The translations under genes and the position numbers were made by a program. This document shows, one piece after another, positions 26,393-39,900 of a stretch of 64,000 nt of DNA. The stretch is taken from assembly GCA_013397695.1 (NCBI GenBank), contig VYZI01000018.1, positions 2,178,481 to 2,242,480 of the forward strand. The letters run 5' to 3'. Under the pieces are notes generated by a model that saw only the letters and a list, made by a program, of their open reading frames with translations, was not told the DNA's origin and did not search any database. This DNA is from Centropus unirufus. Lineage: Eukaryota; Chordata; Aves; Cuculiformes; Centropidae. Positions within the stretch are counted from its first letter, which is position 1. Every line of letters starts with the position of its first letter.

Positions 26393-26413
26393 TCTGTGCG
26401 ACTGCAGAACCCC
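26388..26413. repeat. Perfect 9-bp inverted repeat
   Basis: GGGGTTCTG (26,388-26,396) is the exact reverse complement of CAGAACCCC (26,405-26,413) with an 8-nt loop (TGCGACTG). GC-rich arms stand out in an AT-rich setting. Confidence 0.8.
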
Positions 26414-26760
26414 GCAATTTTAAGAGCACCTAAAACCAGGTTATCGGAGATACAGGCAGAGGAGGAGTGAGATGCATTTACAGTGATGATTAAAATGTCC
26501 AGCTGCACTGTCGCTGCCGCAAGTTTGACTGCCACACTAGCGCTAATGATCTTTAAAGCAAAAATAGCAAGAGAGAGTTCTTTAGAACTTCATCTCACTT
26601 CAAAATGTGGAATTATGGCAATAATAGAAAAATCAGTTATAACATGTAATTACATTAGGCTGCACATATTAATTTCCTCAGCAACTGTATTCACAGCCAA
26701 CCACAAAATTATTCACTTCCCTTTATTATTTAACATCTTGTTTTAGAAGGCTGTCCGTAA

Positions 26761-29700
26761 GGAATGCTAGCTTTCTTTCACAATGTGATATTACACTTTT
26801 TGCCAGAGGTTTGATATGTACTGCCACATGCTGATTCTCTGTAATTCACAAATCAACTACAGCGCATCATACAAGGTTCCTACTTATTAAAAAAAAAAAT
26901 CACTAAAATGTTCATAACAGAATTTAAAAAAAAAAAAAAAGAAAATTAAGAGTTACCGTGGTACAATGTCTCATGCCTGGCCAACCACAAATATAGCAAT
27001 AGAATTATAAGCTCGGTTGGTTAGAGAACAATAAAGCCACATCCATTAAAAAGAGTGCAAAGATTAACAACAGTATAATTAAGAAAAACCTCAAGCCATT
27101 CTTTATTGAATATTTTAACGAGAGTAACAACATTTAGGGATTTTTGTAACTAACAACAACTCTATTAGTCTGTATTTTTCAAACATGAGAACTTGTAGCC
27201 AGAAATCCTGATTTTCTCCAGAGAAGCTCAGTAAAGGAAAGGCTAAATATTACCAGGAGCTGCTAAATGATTCTGGGTTTTACAATACCTGCAACACAGC
27301 TCACAAGTGTCAGCCATCCAGTCCTCTTAGTCACAGCATCTCAAGACGGTGACTCTGATCCAGACGTACTCGCAGGGAAACCGATAGAACTGGAGTATGT
27401 AAATAATTCAGATAATGAGGATTTTTTTAACCTTCATTATGCACATGGCCTCGTTTTATGTAAAAAGGAAATAAAGAAAGGTTCTAACTGTCACAACTTT
27501 TACTGCAAATTATAAAACACCTCTTGCTGTTCAGTCACTGAGAGGTCCTATTTCAGCATAGCAGTTAGAGATAAAGTTAATTTTAGGTTATTTTAAAGTC
27601 AAACCTAGACATTCTGCAGAACAGGGATAGCTGAGTCCAGGAATCAGTGCCTGGTTGAGCTGACCTCACAGTTAATAGCTAGGAGAATGCTTGAGAAACA
27701 TTTTTTGGGGGCCATAGTCCTTGTCCCGGAACAACCCATCTGGGTGGGGGTGTCTTACTAGCGAGAGAGCTACCCTCTGCCCCCCAACACACTTTCCTTT
27801 CACCCCACCTTCCCCCCCATCTTCCCTCTTTGGAAATCTATGTGTTCAGTCGAGGGTTGGCCAAAATCAAATTAAATACCCTGTGGTTTAAGCTGTTTGA
27901 GGGACTTTGGGAAAGTTTTGTCCTGGTCCCCAAGCACAGTTACAGACAGACCCCACCGCAAATATGCTGTAACTGGGTCAGGGGTTTGGCAGTTCCTGTT
28001 GCATGGGAAAGCTCTCGGACAGCCTCCTGAAAACACGGCTCTCCCTTCCTGTTCATTTATGGCATAGAAATCGAAATGAGATTCGCAGAACCAAAGTGAC
28101 TGACTATAAAAGGGATTGCAACATATACAGTGACATTTTATGTTGCCTAGCTCAAGAGAGCGTACTGTACTTCAGACCAGTTACGTCTCTATACCTGACC
28201 GTACCCTTTTTGCATTGTGCAGTCACTGCAATACGTGTTTGAGTGAAACCCTAACCTTTTCTATATGACTCGGACTATTAAACCAGCTACTGCCTCTTTC
28301 ATCCCACAAAATAGGCATTTATCTAGTGAAAGCAGGTGAGCAGGACAGCATCTTCTCAGCTTTTCCTAACCAAGCGATGGTATAACAAGTCCTGGATATT
28401 CTGAACACCCCAAACGGTTGCCTTTTGCTCTCATTATTTTGCAGAATGTCATTAAGGGATGAGTAATATGTACACATGAAACATGGGCTATCTCAGAGCG
28501 AACAACCCAGGAAAGAGGGAGGCAATGTGAGTAACGAATGTATGGTAACTTTGTGGCCAGTCATAGGAGAGCTCAGTAAGAGTACAGTCAGGTTAATAAG
28601 ATTTTGTATATTTATTCCATACAGATTTGTATCAGAGTCTATATAACCATGAACAACAAGTCAAGAAAAACTTCCTTTTGTTAGAAAAATACAAGAAATA
28701 AAAATTAATTACATTGACAATAAAACATGACACTGAATCACGTTCTTATTAATTTAAAAATTCTCATTTCAAAACATTTCTCTTCAGAGCACTGAAGTTT
28801 TTGTTGAGTTAGCCTGAGTTTCAAACTCAAGTTGATGACTTCAAACAGGTTTTTTTTCCATTAAGAAAATATTGACCCAAGTCCTTTAAAAATTTTTAAA
28901 ACATTCCCTGTACTTTCTGTATGAAGCAATTTTGAAACTGACCTTTCCTTGAAATCCTTTTAGTTGCAATGACTCACTGGTTTTATGAGAAAACATCTCA
29001 TTGTTTTCTCATGCAAAGCTCTGGACCAGTCTACATGTGACTCCCTATTCTCTTGAGAAATCCCAGAGAGAGAGGATTCCTGTCTTGTCACACATTAGGT
29101 CCATTGCTCAATATTTCCACGGAGTGGGCAGACAGTTCAGAAGTATTTTTAATCCTTCTTTATACATCAAAAAAATAATTCATTGCATTGTGTACATAAT
29201 GTAATAAAGAGATTAATGTCAGACTTAAAAGGAACAATAACAATAAAATAAGATTCATAATCAGGGCATGAAAGCTCTGGAAACTAGCTGCTTGACCGGC
29301 TATTTTCTGATACACTGACCTTATGTACACGGTGAGGGCAATGAATACGAGCCTGTTCTCCATTCCCATCAGAGCTCGGGGGACTGCTTATGACCACAGC
29401 CCATCACGCAGCCTTTAGGCTTTTATTCTAAACCAAGAGGCCAATAGTTTCCTCTGTAATTGAGCTGAAGGACACTTAAAAATAATTAATAGGAATGGGT
29501 GCAAATAGCATTATTTGTTGTGTTGTTTGCATTCTGGTTTTTTATTGCCTGCTTCCAGAGCTTAAAGACATTTTTTCAGAAAGGTTGAACACCAACTGTT
29601 CTGAAAGTAGTCCCAAGGCAAGGCAGAATATAAATAGCTCTGCAAGCACAACAAGCTGAAGGCTCCACAGAAGCAAAAGTGCATCAAGTAATTAAAACAT

Positions 29701-32565
29701 ACTGAATTATATAAATAGGGAATAGCCATTTACAGTTCCAGAGCCTATATATTAAATATACTATGAGGATCTCAGTTGTTTTTAACTATCATCCTGAGAG
29801 GAGTAACGCATAAACAGGAAGGGTAAAGGCACAAGGGGAAACTGTTCCACATGCAGGACACCCCTGAGGCAGACCCTCCTTCCCCACATCCCCTCAAGGA
29901 AGAAGCGGACTTTTGTCATCCTTCTGACCAGCACGTAAGCCATGCGTCCCCTTCCTACAGCTGCAGAGAGACAAGCACCACCCTCCTTGGCCAAGCCCCA
30001 GGTTGTTCTTGTCTTCTGTAGTCCCCAGAGGATCTAGAGCTGTCAGTGATGGACATGGGCCAGTAATGTGGCTAGAGCCTCCACCACCACCCTCTTGTTT
30101 ATTTGTTTTCTTATTAGATTGTTATCTACACTATGACTGCTTGATTTTCAGATGTTCTGGTGTCTCCATGCTCTCCATGGTATCCACAGGCGGTGCCAAC
30201 CCAACCACATGTGCTGGCCCTAGGCAGCAGCTCTATGATACTTCCAGGTTCCCACACATAACAGAACTAAATTCTTAGTTGGAATCTTTTTGCTTGGATG
30301 AAGGTGTTACCTGCTGATTTTGCCAGCACATTAAATGCCCCAGGTTCAGCTGTTTTTTCCCTCAAATGATATCCCAGACCTCTCCCTCCTGCGTTATTTT
30401 GGGCTACAGTAACTGTCATTGCTTCATTGAGGGGAGATCACCAGACGTAGGACTGGGAGTCATGGGACAGAGAAAGTGAGGAATGGATGCAGACAGGCTC
30501 ACTGTTAAGCAGCTATATGTTGACTTATCCCTGTTTTTTACCCCTTTACTTGCAAAAATAAGAGCAAGCATGTATACAGCACAAGTATTGTAACTACCAG
30601 CACAGCGCTGCGTGCTGCATTAGAGAGAGCTGGTGGAATGGGGAGAGTAATTTACTGTGCGCTGGTCTCAGCTGCCAGTGATTGCAAAGGGAAGTCAGCA
30701 GATGTTTTTTTGATAAAGGTGATTTCTTGTTGCAGCAGCAGCAGCAGCAGAAAAATCTATAGCGTTATTCTGTAGGACTTTGCACATCATGATTCTGCCA
30801 TTTCAGTTAGTCCTAACAGCTGGAGGATAGGAAAAAAAAAATGTTCCACTGCATTATTTGAAATTTGTCATGTTGATTTAGTTTCATTACTGTTATTAAA
30901 TTTTATTCTGGAATGTCTGGTTTACATATCAAGAATACATAATGGGTTTCTGTGTGGCCTGGGATTTATTCCTTAAATGAGGAAAGGACTCTACTGTGAC
31001 AGTCATAAAGCCTTATTGACTTGATCCTTTGCCATAAACTTAGGATTCAGGAAGTTAGACCAAATATTGAATTGATGTGATGGTTGTATTTTCATCAGGA
31101 GAATAACTGCTTCCAAAATAAAACCTCACAGTGAGCCTAGATCTATGGAATTGTTTTAGAAATCTGCTATTCCCAGGCACAAGTAGAAAATATTCTCCTA
31201 GTTAAAAATTTTGTAGGCAATAAGGGTGAAGACAACAAATACAAATTTAATGTACTGTCCAGATCCTGAAGCATATTAGATAAAAAATGTAACAAAAATT
31301 GAAAGCACATAGACATATAGGAGGATTTAAATATGTGAAAGGATGCTTTTAAACAAAAAAGTACTGAACACAGAAATGCCTATAAAAATCAAAGTTGTAT
31401 TGAAAGACAAGATGAGCCAGCTGAAATCCTACATCCGAACAAACTGAAACTACAGGAATACTTAAATTTTATTTAAATTCAGCTTTTGGATCACTTCTTT
31501 CTAATGGGAACACTCAGAAATATAACAAATTTTTTAGTTGGATCTAAATATTGTAGTGTAATCAAACACTTAAATGTGAGTAACTGCCATTCTGTCACAT
31601 TCTGGGAGGTTAATTTGCAAACAGGAAAAAAGTTGTTGTGTTATACAATGTAAATCACTGAAGAACGCATGTCACCTCAGAGAGATATACTCTTGCTGAT
31701 TTGTAAATTAAAGACAAGCCACAGAAGTTCCTAATTCCTTCACACCATAACTACTCATGAGTTTCTGCTGAAAGACTGCCATCAAAAGGCAATAAATCTT
31801 CAGGAAATAATATCATAATGCTAGCTCTAAAGCACTCATGACTTTTTTTTCCACAACTTTCTCTGGAATATTTCTTCCAAACATAAGCAGATGGCAAAAT
31901 ACTCAATGGGTCAGCTTTTGTGTTCAAACACTCCCAGGGGTTTCCATTAATTCCAGTTGTCTCTGCACAGACACAGACAAGAACAGAAATAGCTGCCCAT
32001 CCTTCCTTAAGATCACCACATTTTTCATTGCTTCCCTGTTTCTGAAGTATTACTTGGAACTAGTCTTGCTATTCTGTGCTCTGTGGATGCAGATGAATAA
32101 TGAGAGAAAACACAAAATAATGTTTCTAGCTGAATGAATTCACAAACCCAGAACACATGGATTTAGCCCAGATCCATCCTTCTCCAAGTGAAGCCAGGAT
32201 GGCCTGACCTTGCTGCTCCTCCACCATTCTAGCCACTCAACTGGGCAAAATAAAAGCTTCTCTGGAGGTCACAGACTGCTGCTGAGCTGAAATTTCTCAA
32301 GAAGCTATACAAGTATAGAACACCAGATTTATTTATTTACTGGTTTACTGGGGCAAAACAAATTCCTTAGAGGACAGATTTTTAGAAGAATTGAGTGCTG
32401 ACCTCATTCTGTTGCTATTGATGTCAGTGAAACCCGTGGAAACAAAATAAACCCAATGATGGACGAGTCTGAAAAATCTCACATGCTGTAAACCACGAAG
32501 AAGTTCACAGCAACTTCGTTAGCTGCATTGCTGCTAATGAACAAAGCCTAGCCAGGGTTAAGGGC
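26761..32565. other. Non-coding stretch with simple repeats
   Basis: No gene is recognised. It includes A-runs at 26,889-26,899 and 26,926-26,940, a C-rich tract at about 27,770-27,830 and a CAG-type triplet run at 30,732-30,750. An 82-codon frame at 27,267-27,515 contains an acidic stretch but no known domain. Confidence 0.55.
30732..30750. repeat. (GCA)6 microsatellite
   Basis: Six GCA units plus one G in uninterrupted series. There is no surrounding coding frame that would make it a polyglutamine tract. Confidence 0.9.
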
Positions 32566-32745
32566 TGGTAGCGCGCGGGGGAGCGTGCTGGGCCGCCACA
32601 GCTCCCCAGGGTAGTGTCCACAGCCGGGTGGGCGCCAGAGGCGTGCGCCCATACGTGGGAAGCCGCCATCCATCGTGTTTGTGCTGAGGTGCCGAGCGTT
32701 GCCAAGGGTTACAGCGCACACAGCGAGGGACCGGGGCCCCCACAA
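32566..32745. promoter_or_regulatory. Small isolated CpG cluster
   Basis: About 180 bp with a dozen or more CpGs (AGCGCGCGGGG, GGGCCGCC, AGCCGGGTGGGCGCC, GGCGTGCGCCC, TACGTGG, AGCCGCCATCC, GTGCCGAGCG, GACCGGGG) sits in AT-rich DNA. Open frames occur in several registers on both strands (up to 89 codons), as expected for stop-poor GC-rich DNA. It could be a minor promoter, an unmethylated enhancer or a fragment of an inserted GC-rich sequence. No coding domain is seen. Confidence 0.45.
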
Positions 32746-35700
32746 CACAGGGGAAAGCATTTTATCCCCAAAAAGGAAAACATCAGCTACAGAAATGCAA
32801 CAGTGGAGGCGAAACACAAGAGATAATCAAATGTTAATACAAGTGCATTCCTCTCCAGTGCAATGAATAAACATCAGAAAGCAGAAAGGGCATGTTTCAA
32901 GTAGTGAAAGGCTTTTTCTAATGATAAATTCCAATAACTCAGGTTCAAGTGTACGAAGACCGGCAGGAGACCCACTGCAAACCTATGAAGGCAGCTTGGT
33001 AACGCCTCCAAGCAGAGAGCCATGCTGCTGAGCCAGGGCCAAGGAGCACCTTCCCACTCTCCCCCCAGCTGCTCTCTGTGCTCACAGCCACCGTGAACCC
33101 CATCCCAGCAGAGAGCAAGGGTCAGGCTGAAATATTGCTGCCAACACTGACCAACCACAAGGTGCAAGCAGTCCACAACTGGGAGGCATTAAACCTTTAT
33201 GCCTCCACGTGCCCCAGCAGCATCTCCTGGCAGCTGTGCCTGGGAAGAGGGAAGATGCCCCATACGATGCCTATTTTGAGTGAAGGCAGCCAGCAGGTCA
33301 GCCAACAGTTAAATGTTGACTGCTCCATATTCAGACCACACGCGTTTGCTGTTAGCCATGTAAATGCACAGTATTATTCAGGTGCTTTCATTTCATTGCT
33401 TGCTTGCACACTTTGCAGAAACAATACTGAGCTAGTCCCAGGTTAAAAAAAAAAAAATCAAATTCTCATGTGTAAAGATGTTAGCCTGACAGTCCTGTTT
33501 TCCATAAAACTCACATTCATAACAATCAATAGAGATGGAAGTTTGCTGCAATATAACACGAGTCTGCCTAAAACTTAGATCTAAGAGATCTCCATTAAAG
33601 GTAAATTGTAGTATAGACTTCATGCCAGATCAGTCTTTGGTTTCTTTTCAATAAGAGAGTGTCAACTATGATGAAGTTTTACAAGGAAGTAGTCTATTTT
33701 CTAATAACATGACTTAAACTAGCCGTTCATTACATGCAGGCTCTCAACATCCAAAACTACTGGCATCTCTTTCCTCCTCATCTCTGAGGAAGACAAGAAT
33801 ACGTATTATTTTTAGTTCTGTTTCTAATGCAACATTGATAGTTACTGCATTCTGTTTAAAATTAGGTATTCCTCTGTTTAAAAGGATAGAATCAGATGAA
33901 AGCCAGAGAGTTGGCCTTCTTAATGTGTTATTTTTTGCAATTTTTATCCATTTCTTTCACAAGATTCACGTGTAAGGTACAAGGTTGCAGCAGAATGTCA
34001 TTTGATACATGCAGAATAAACGTGTTGCTTTGAGTCCATTCGACATAAGCATGATGTATTCATAGCACATTGGGATCAATAGCAGACTTTGCCTAGGCAG
34101 TACTGAACTTCAGCTGCATCCAGCAGTATGGAAAACAGTCAACATACAGTGGGATGAAACAACGGTTTTGTTCATTAACCAAACAAGAGTTAACTGCTAT
34201 CTTATCACAGGGGGGCTATAGACAATCTTTATAGCATCTTCCAGAGGAACTTCTCTTCTGAAAGTCAGCCTGACATCTTACCTAATTATTCCCTGTAAAA
34301 ATATCCCGAATAACATAAACTTAGATGTTGATAGAAACAGCACCTCAAAAATTTGCTCTCTCCAGGAATGTAACCCAGAATGGTAAGTCTTAGAAATGCA
34401 GAATTATTAGATCAGATATCATACCTTTCTCCTGACAATGTGAAATTATTTCCTAGTGCTTTTGTGTACTTGTTATTTTTTAAATATACCTAATTGCAGC
34501 AGTAAAGTACTATAGCCTTGGGTAAACAGAATGAGAAAGAGACTATTTTTAATGGAACCTCGCTATCTGTTTCATGCCATGTGGTCGATTTGCCTCACTG
34601 TCATCCCTTTGTTTCCCCAGCTTTAATAAGAGAGACAGTAATATCTGTCTATTCCCCAAGACAGTTATGCTGATTACTTATCACTTACCAAAATCTTTCA
34701 AACTGAAAGCAATGTCACAGAGGCAATATGAGACATAATTTGGTCTTTCACTGTTTTCTTACTTCCTTTCTGTGTTGAGAGCCAAGACTCATTTCTGATA
34801 GCTATCATGTTCTGCTCCTTCTCTCATCAATTATTTGAAGAAGTTATTGTCATCCAAGGTTATATTTCTAATTATTTTTTTACTTGTGTAATTTAAAGAG
34901 TGTAAAATCACTCAATTTTGTCTTATTCTGGAGATCACTAACTGTAATTATACATGGAAATTATGAAATGAAGAAAAGCTAGATATACTCTAATCCACTT
35001 TCAGGGTCTGGCATTAGAAATCCAGGTCAGTTATGCTTATTTCCAACAATGTAAGTTTTTCAGTCCTTCAGGACAATAAGACTGGCATTAAGTTAGGGTG
35101 AAAAAGTTTGTTCGGGACAAACATTTCATTTTCCTCTCATATATGGTGGAGCTATATTAAAAAGAAATTATTCCCTTCCGACTAATTGTTCAGTTGAGAA
35201 CTGCAAGTTAAATACAAACGCATCTAATAAACAATCCCCAAACCGAAAGACACCTCTCCCCAAAACCTCCAACCCTCCTGAACCGACTGAAAAAAACCCA
35301 CATATTGCAAAACTTTGTTAGCCAAAGAGTTCAAGGAAATTGACCTTGACTCTTTCAAAGTATTCTTTGAAGAAAAGAAATGCTAATGAGAACAGGTCCT
35401 TTCACACATAAGAGGAATAAACTAAAGACCCAGAAAGGGCTCTGACGCAGAGTTCATTTTCAAGTATTTCTTCAGTAGGAAAAAAGTAAGAAATGCCTGA
35501 AGATTGAAGGAGGGTGGGATGACGATCCTGACAAAGAAAATGCAAAAACTGATACGGGAACACATTAGGGAAATGTGAACAAATAAAAAAAGCTGGACAA
35601 TCTGCATCCTGGAGGACTTAAAAGAATTAGTTTTACCCCTGTATGTTCACTTTGTATAAGCCAAATAACCGAAAAATTAGAGCAGAAGAAAAAAGTAACA

Positions 35701-36015
35701 TTACCAACTTTATACAACAGTAAGGGTACGGCAGCCAGGCACTCTCTTGTAAATCCACTGTCTGTTCCAAATGGTCACTTCTGACTTCAGTGAGCCTTGG
35801 GTACAGAGCCTTTAGCCAGAACCATCACAAGCCCAGATGAGCTTTAATAGAGATATGAAGTTGTATCCCCCAGGATCTTAGCTGAAAAAGTAATTTGCAT
35901 TGGCTTGGCCATTTCCATGTGGCTTTCGAGTTGCTGAAGTAATGAAATTACAGGAAATAAGCCATAATGTAGAAAAGTGGTGGGAAGTGTCTCCTGGCTG
36001 CCACGCGGATGGCTG
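32746..36015. other. Non-coding stretch, no gene recognised
   Basis: AT-rich single-copy DNA. A 122-codon + frame (33,078-33,446) and an overlapping 100-codon - frame (32,874-33,176) lie in a modestly GC-richer pocket and show no domain. I see no mobile element before the LINE at 36.0 kb. Confidence 0.55.
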
Positions 36016-36900
36016 CTCGGAACAGTCTTTGTTGGAATTCTTTATTAATGATCTGGAAAGGGGAGTGCACAGCACTGATGAAACTCACAGATACAAGTAT
36101 GAAAGACAAAGATCAGTGTACAATGAAAATAATAGAGAATTTCCGAGGGAAGATAGAAACATGGAAGGAAAATAACTAAATGAGACCCAGCTTTGAAAAA
36201 AATACAGGCTAGCTGAACATCTGAGAAGGAAACAGGAAGGAGAAATCTGGGATGCAATAATGATGAAAGAGATCGAAGGGAGATAGCTCATGCTGAATGA
36301 CATGAATTGGCAACACGATACGGTGTGAAAAGGCCAGTACAACACTGGACAAAGTAAACAGTATCACGTCACCGAGGAAGGAAGAAATAGTCACTTTCTG
36401 TATGGTGTTGGTGCCTCTTCATCTGGAATATTATACACATTTCTGGATATTGACAAATTAGAGTGTTCGTAGAAGAGCACCAAACATGATCCAAAGACTA
36501 GGAGGATTGATTTATGAGGAGAGATTAGTAGAGTTAAATATATAAATTGCTTGGCTAAGAAATGATTAATGGAGGACATGATAACAGCGTACAAATATTT
36601 GAAGACCACCAGTGAAAGAAAGGCATTTTTCAGCAGGATTCATGGGGAACAGCAGAGATCCCAGAAAGTGACTGAGAAGAAAAAACATGTTCTGAGTATC
36701 CAAAAATGCTTCCTGAACATGAATTATGACAATCTGTGGCATAATTTCCCCAGCAGAAGGGACAGGGAGTTTTACTTGCAGCTTTTAAATAGAAATTTGA
36801 AAAATCCCTTAGGAAATATGTACACACAACTCCAAAGGGCTAGACTTGGTGACTTCTCTGATCCATCCCAGCTTAGCCAAGCTGGCTACAGTTAACTCCC
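36016..36900 (+). mobile_element. Old CR1/L3-type LINE, reverse transcriptase 3' half
   Basis: Successive words match the second half of the reverse transcriptase region of ancient CR1/L3-like LINEs in order: TTTATTAATGATCTGGAAAG (protein FINDLE), AACATGGAAGGAAAATAACT, ATCACGTCACCGAGGAAGGA, AGAGCACCAAACATGATCC, GAGGAGAGATTAGTAGAGTT, GGAGGACATGATAACAGCGT, ACCAGTGAAAGAAAGGC and ATTCATGGGGAACAGCAGAG. Only part of the 3' end follows (CTGTGGCATAATTTCCCCAG). The reading frame is broken by indels. The 108-codon frame at 36,569-36,895 is a surviving piece. The copy is 5'-truncated and much older than the one at 63.2 kb. The assignment is from recall of consensus wording. Confidence 0.78.
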
Positions 36901-39900
36901 TTTTCTCTGAGGAGAGTAATGGGTGTAAGAGAAATGACTGCATTTGTTAAGATCCTACATTCATATTTGTGTTTCTCCCCGCGCTCTTTGCTAACTTGGC
37001 ATCATGAGACTGAAATAAACAATAGCTAGAGAAGTACTTTTATTGCTTGAGGGTTGTGCTGACAGTCTCAGCACCTGCCCTACCACCGCATGCAGATAAC
37101 AAAGCAGCAGCTTGATAACCACAGAGGTTTTCAGAGACTCGGTTGGGTTTTTAATGCGCTATATTTTAGGTAAATATTAGCTGCAAGTGCATCTTCCTTC
37201 TTTTAATGGTGAAAAGATGATTGCCTGACTACTCTGGTTATGCCAGGGAGCTCATGGTTGGCTAATAACACTGGGGAAGTGAATCCTACTTCAGCCAGCC
37301 ACAGAGTATTATCCAGGGAGACACAGTACCATAACACGTGTCATGCAGCAACAACAAAAGTTTTAAATCTCGCAGCTTTCTTAGCTAGTTATATCTCCCA
37401 CAGTTAGATTAATTGTGAGTCTTTCATCTTCAGCCATCTCTGAAAGGTCTTATCTTTATCTCTGCTTTCAGGGGTCCATAAATTTCTCTGTGTTCAAAGG
37501 CTCCATCCCTTCCCCCACTCCTTCTCTAGTTCAGGGAGGTTCAAACTCCTGGATGACTGTCAAGTTTCTCTGTATTTAATCCCCATAAATCATTTCCCCC
37601 TTCCTACTTCCTTCCATGTTTCCCTCCAGCTTCCCTCCAACACTTCACCTGCTCAGTTCATCCTTACTGAAGCTTTCTGTTGGAATCAACATCACTACTT
37701 TCCTTTTTCCTGCCACATCCTTCAACCTTGCTTGTCACCTGCCTGTGTGCTGCTCAGCTTGGAATACACCTATTTTCAGGAATTCCCTGCAGCCACTGGG
37801 TCAACTGCAAATGATTTAACCAGATGTTTTCTAAACCAACCTAGCACTGGAAATCTAAAAGATTTAAAGGCAAAGTAAAATTTAAAACCGTTACATTTGT
37901 TTGAATGGTTTTGCTTTTTCTTTGGACATCTTTTCACCCTCTCCAGAGGCAATATTACCCATAAACTGTTGCCAGTGATTATGCCTAAAGCATTCACTGA
38001 AAATGCTAGTGTGAAATATATTCAACTTGAATACTTGTTTTCTGCCAAGCAAAGGAATTTAAATCACTAAACAAAAACGGATTTAGTTTATAACCAGGCA
38101 GCTACATCTTCAGTGTCAGTTTTATTCATGGTTTTCTACATGAGATATGACTAATTCAGGTGGATCAGTCCCCGTACACTAGGTTATCATAATTATGCAC
38201 TATACCCATTTCAAAATTAGTTCCAGCTAGTTAGCTTCCCTGCAAGACAATTCACACTGCCAATTGAGAATTCAACCTAGTTTGATGATGGATTCATATA
38301 AACAGCAAAATCCATTATTTATACACTGTAGGAAAATAAACTCTCTGGCTGGCCGGGGATATGAAGCATGTGAAGGGTTTTCATTTTAGACGGTTGGAAA
38401 TTTTAAACTCAAGCAGCTTTTAATCAACATACCATTGAAAACAAATTTCAGCAATTGCATTTCTTATTCAGCAGCGGTACAATGCAACTGAAAATAGAAG
38501 CTCCAAAAGCTTTATGGCCTATTACTCAACATGTGCTTATAATAAATTAGATGCAAATAGCAGTTACTGTGTATCAAGAAAAGCAAAAAAAAAAAAGATA
38601 GCCAGTTTCAAAAAGCTGGAAGGGCTGAAGAGTATTTGTCCTGCTGTTCTGAAATAACTCCTATAATTAAAACTCACATGTATCATCATTTTCTAGTATT
38701 ATCAAGTTACAGTAGCATCTAGACTCCCAAGACCCATAGCAGTAAAATAGTTTTTAAAAAGCTAGTGCCAGTTCCTTGGAACAAGGCACCATTACCTTTA
38801 AGTATTAGTGTCAACACCAGAGCCCGAGCAAGCTTTCAGCTAAGGAGGAGCTGTAAGAGGGGTGCGGAGGGGTGAGTAGTGCTAAGAGGTGCTCTGTGCG
38901 TGCGCCACAGAGCTCACCCGGCCACAGAGCTGAGCTTCCACCAGTGTGCGAGGGCCCCTGTCACTGCTACCCACTGCCAGCGGGGACCAGGCACTGAACG
39001 AAGCAGGGCAGCAGCAAAAGCCTTTCGGTGCCACATTTCAGTTCTTCTAACAGCGATGAGTACCTTAGTCCCAATGGAACCAAGGTGTGTAAGAACCATT
39101 GTCATCTAGGCTTGAAGGGCCATTGTTACAAGAGTAAAAGGGAATTAAGAGCTTGTTCAACCTGGAAGATTGGAGCAGTGAGCAAATCCACACACAAACA
39201 AATTCACTGAAATAGTGTGAATTGTCTTCTACCCGCAAGCAAAAGGAAAACAAGCTCATTTTATTTCTGGCTCTGAAGTATTGAGTACTTCTCCTTTCAC
39301 ACTCAGTGAAGGCAGCTAATGCTGAATCACACAGGCAGCCTGGTAGGACTACTTACCCCACCAAGGGACCAAGATATGGCCCATAGTTTTTCACATGGAT
39401 GTCATAAGAAAAAATGTCATAAAAATCAGTCATGGATTCCCCATGTGTAGTGATGGCCTCGATCACCTCCCTCATTTGACCCCTATCCGGCATCCCTGTG
39501 CCACAGTTCTGGAAGCTCATTCCTTAGTGCCATGTAACAGGTCCTCTTTAATTTCTCAGCTTAAGAGATCTGGTTGGAGGGAGCCAAGTGCTACAAAAAG
39601 CAAACACATGACAGAGATCTGCCTGTGTAACAGGAGATCTAGCACTGGCAGGGGGGGCAAACTTGCTGCCTTTGGACTATGTATCGTCCTGAGAGGAATG
39701 ACAGAAGAGTTTGTTGGTGAAATTCATGAAGATTTGCTACTAAGCCATTTTGGGTGGGCCACTGGTGAGATTTGGGAATTCTGAATTGGAACAAAAATCT
39801 GAGTGAAACAGTACAAAAATTCTTTTTCTTTTTTTTTGTGAGTAATTATAATTTGTTATGAAGGAAAAAACCCACCTCATCCAAAGGCAATTCTACAGGA

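Larger units (their letters stand above)
26221..26760. promoter_or_regulatory. Candidate conserved non-coding element with CTCF-like site
   Basis: The segment keeps CpGs (CTGCGATG, GTGCGAC, CCCGCAA, TATCGGAG, GTCGCTGCCGC, TAGCGCTAATG) in an otherwise AT-rich region. It carries homeodomain-type words (GATGATTAAAATG, GCTAATGATC), a CTCF-like site at 26,381-26,392 and a perfect hairpin at 26,388-26,413. Short frames exist on both strands without domains. Conservation is inferred, not tested. Confidence 0.3.

Noticed and set aside
30732..30750. Polyglutamine coding tract from GCA repeat
   Set aside because: No open frame with coding character surrounds it.
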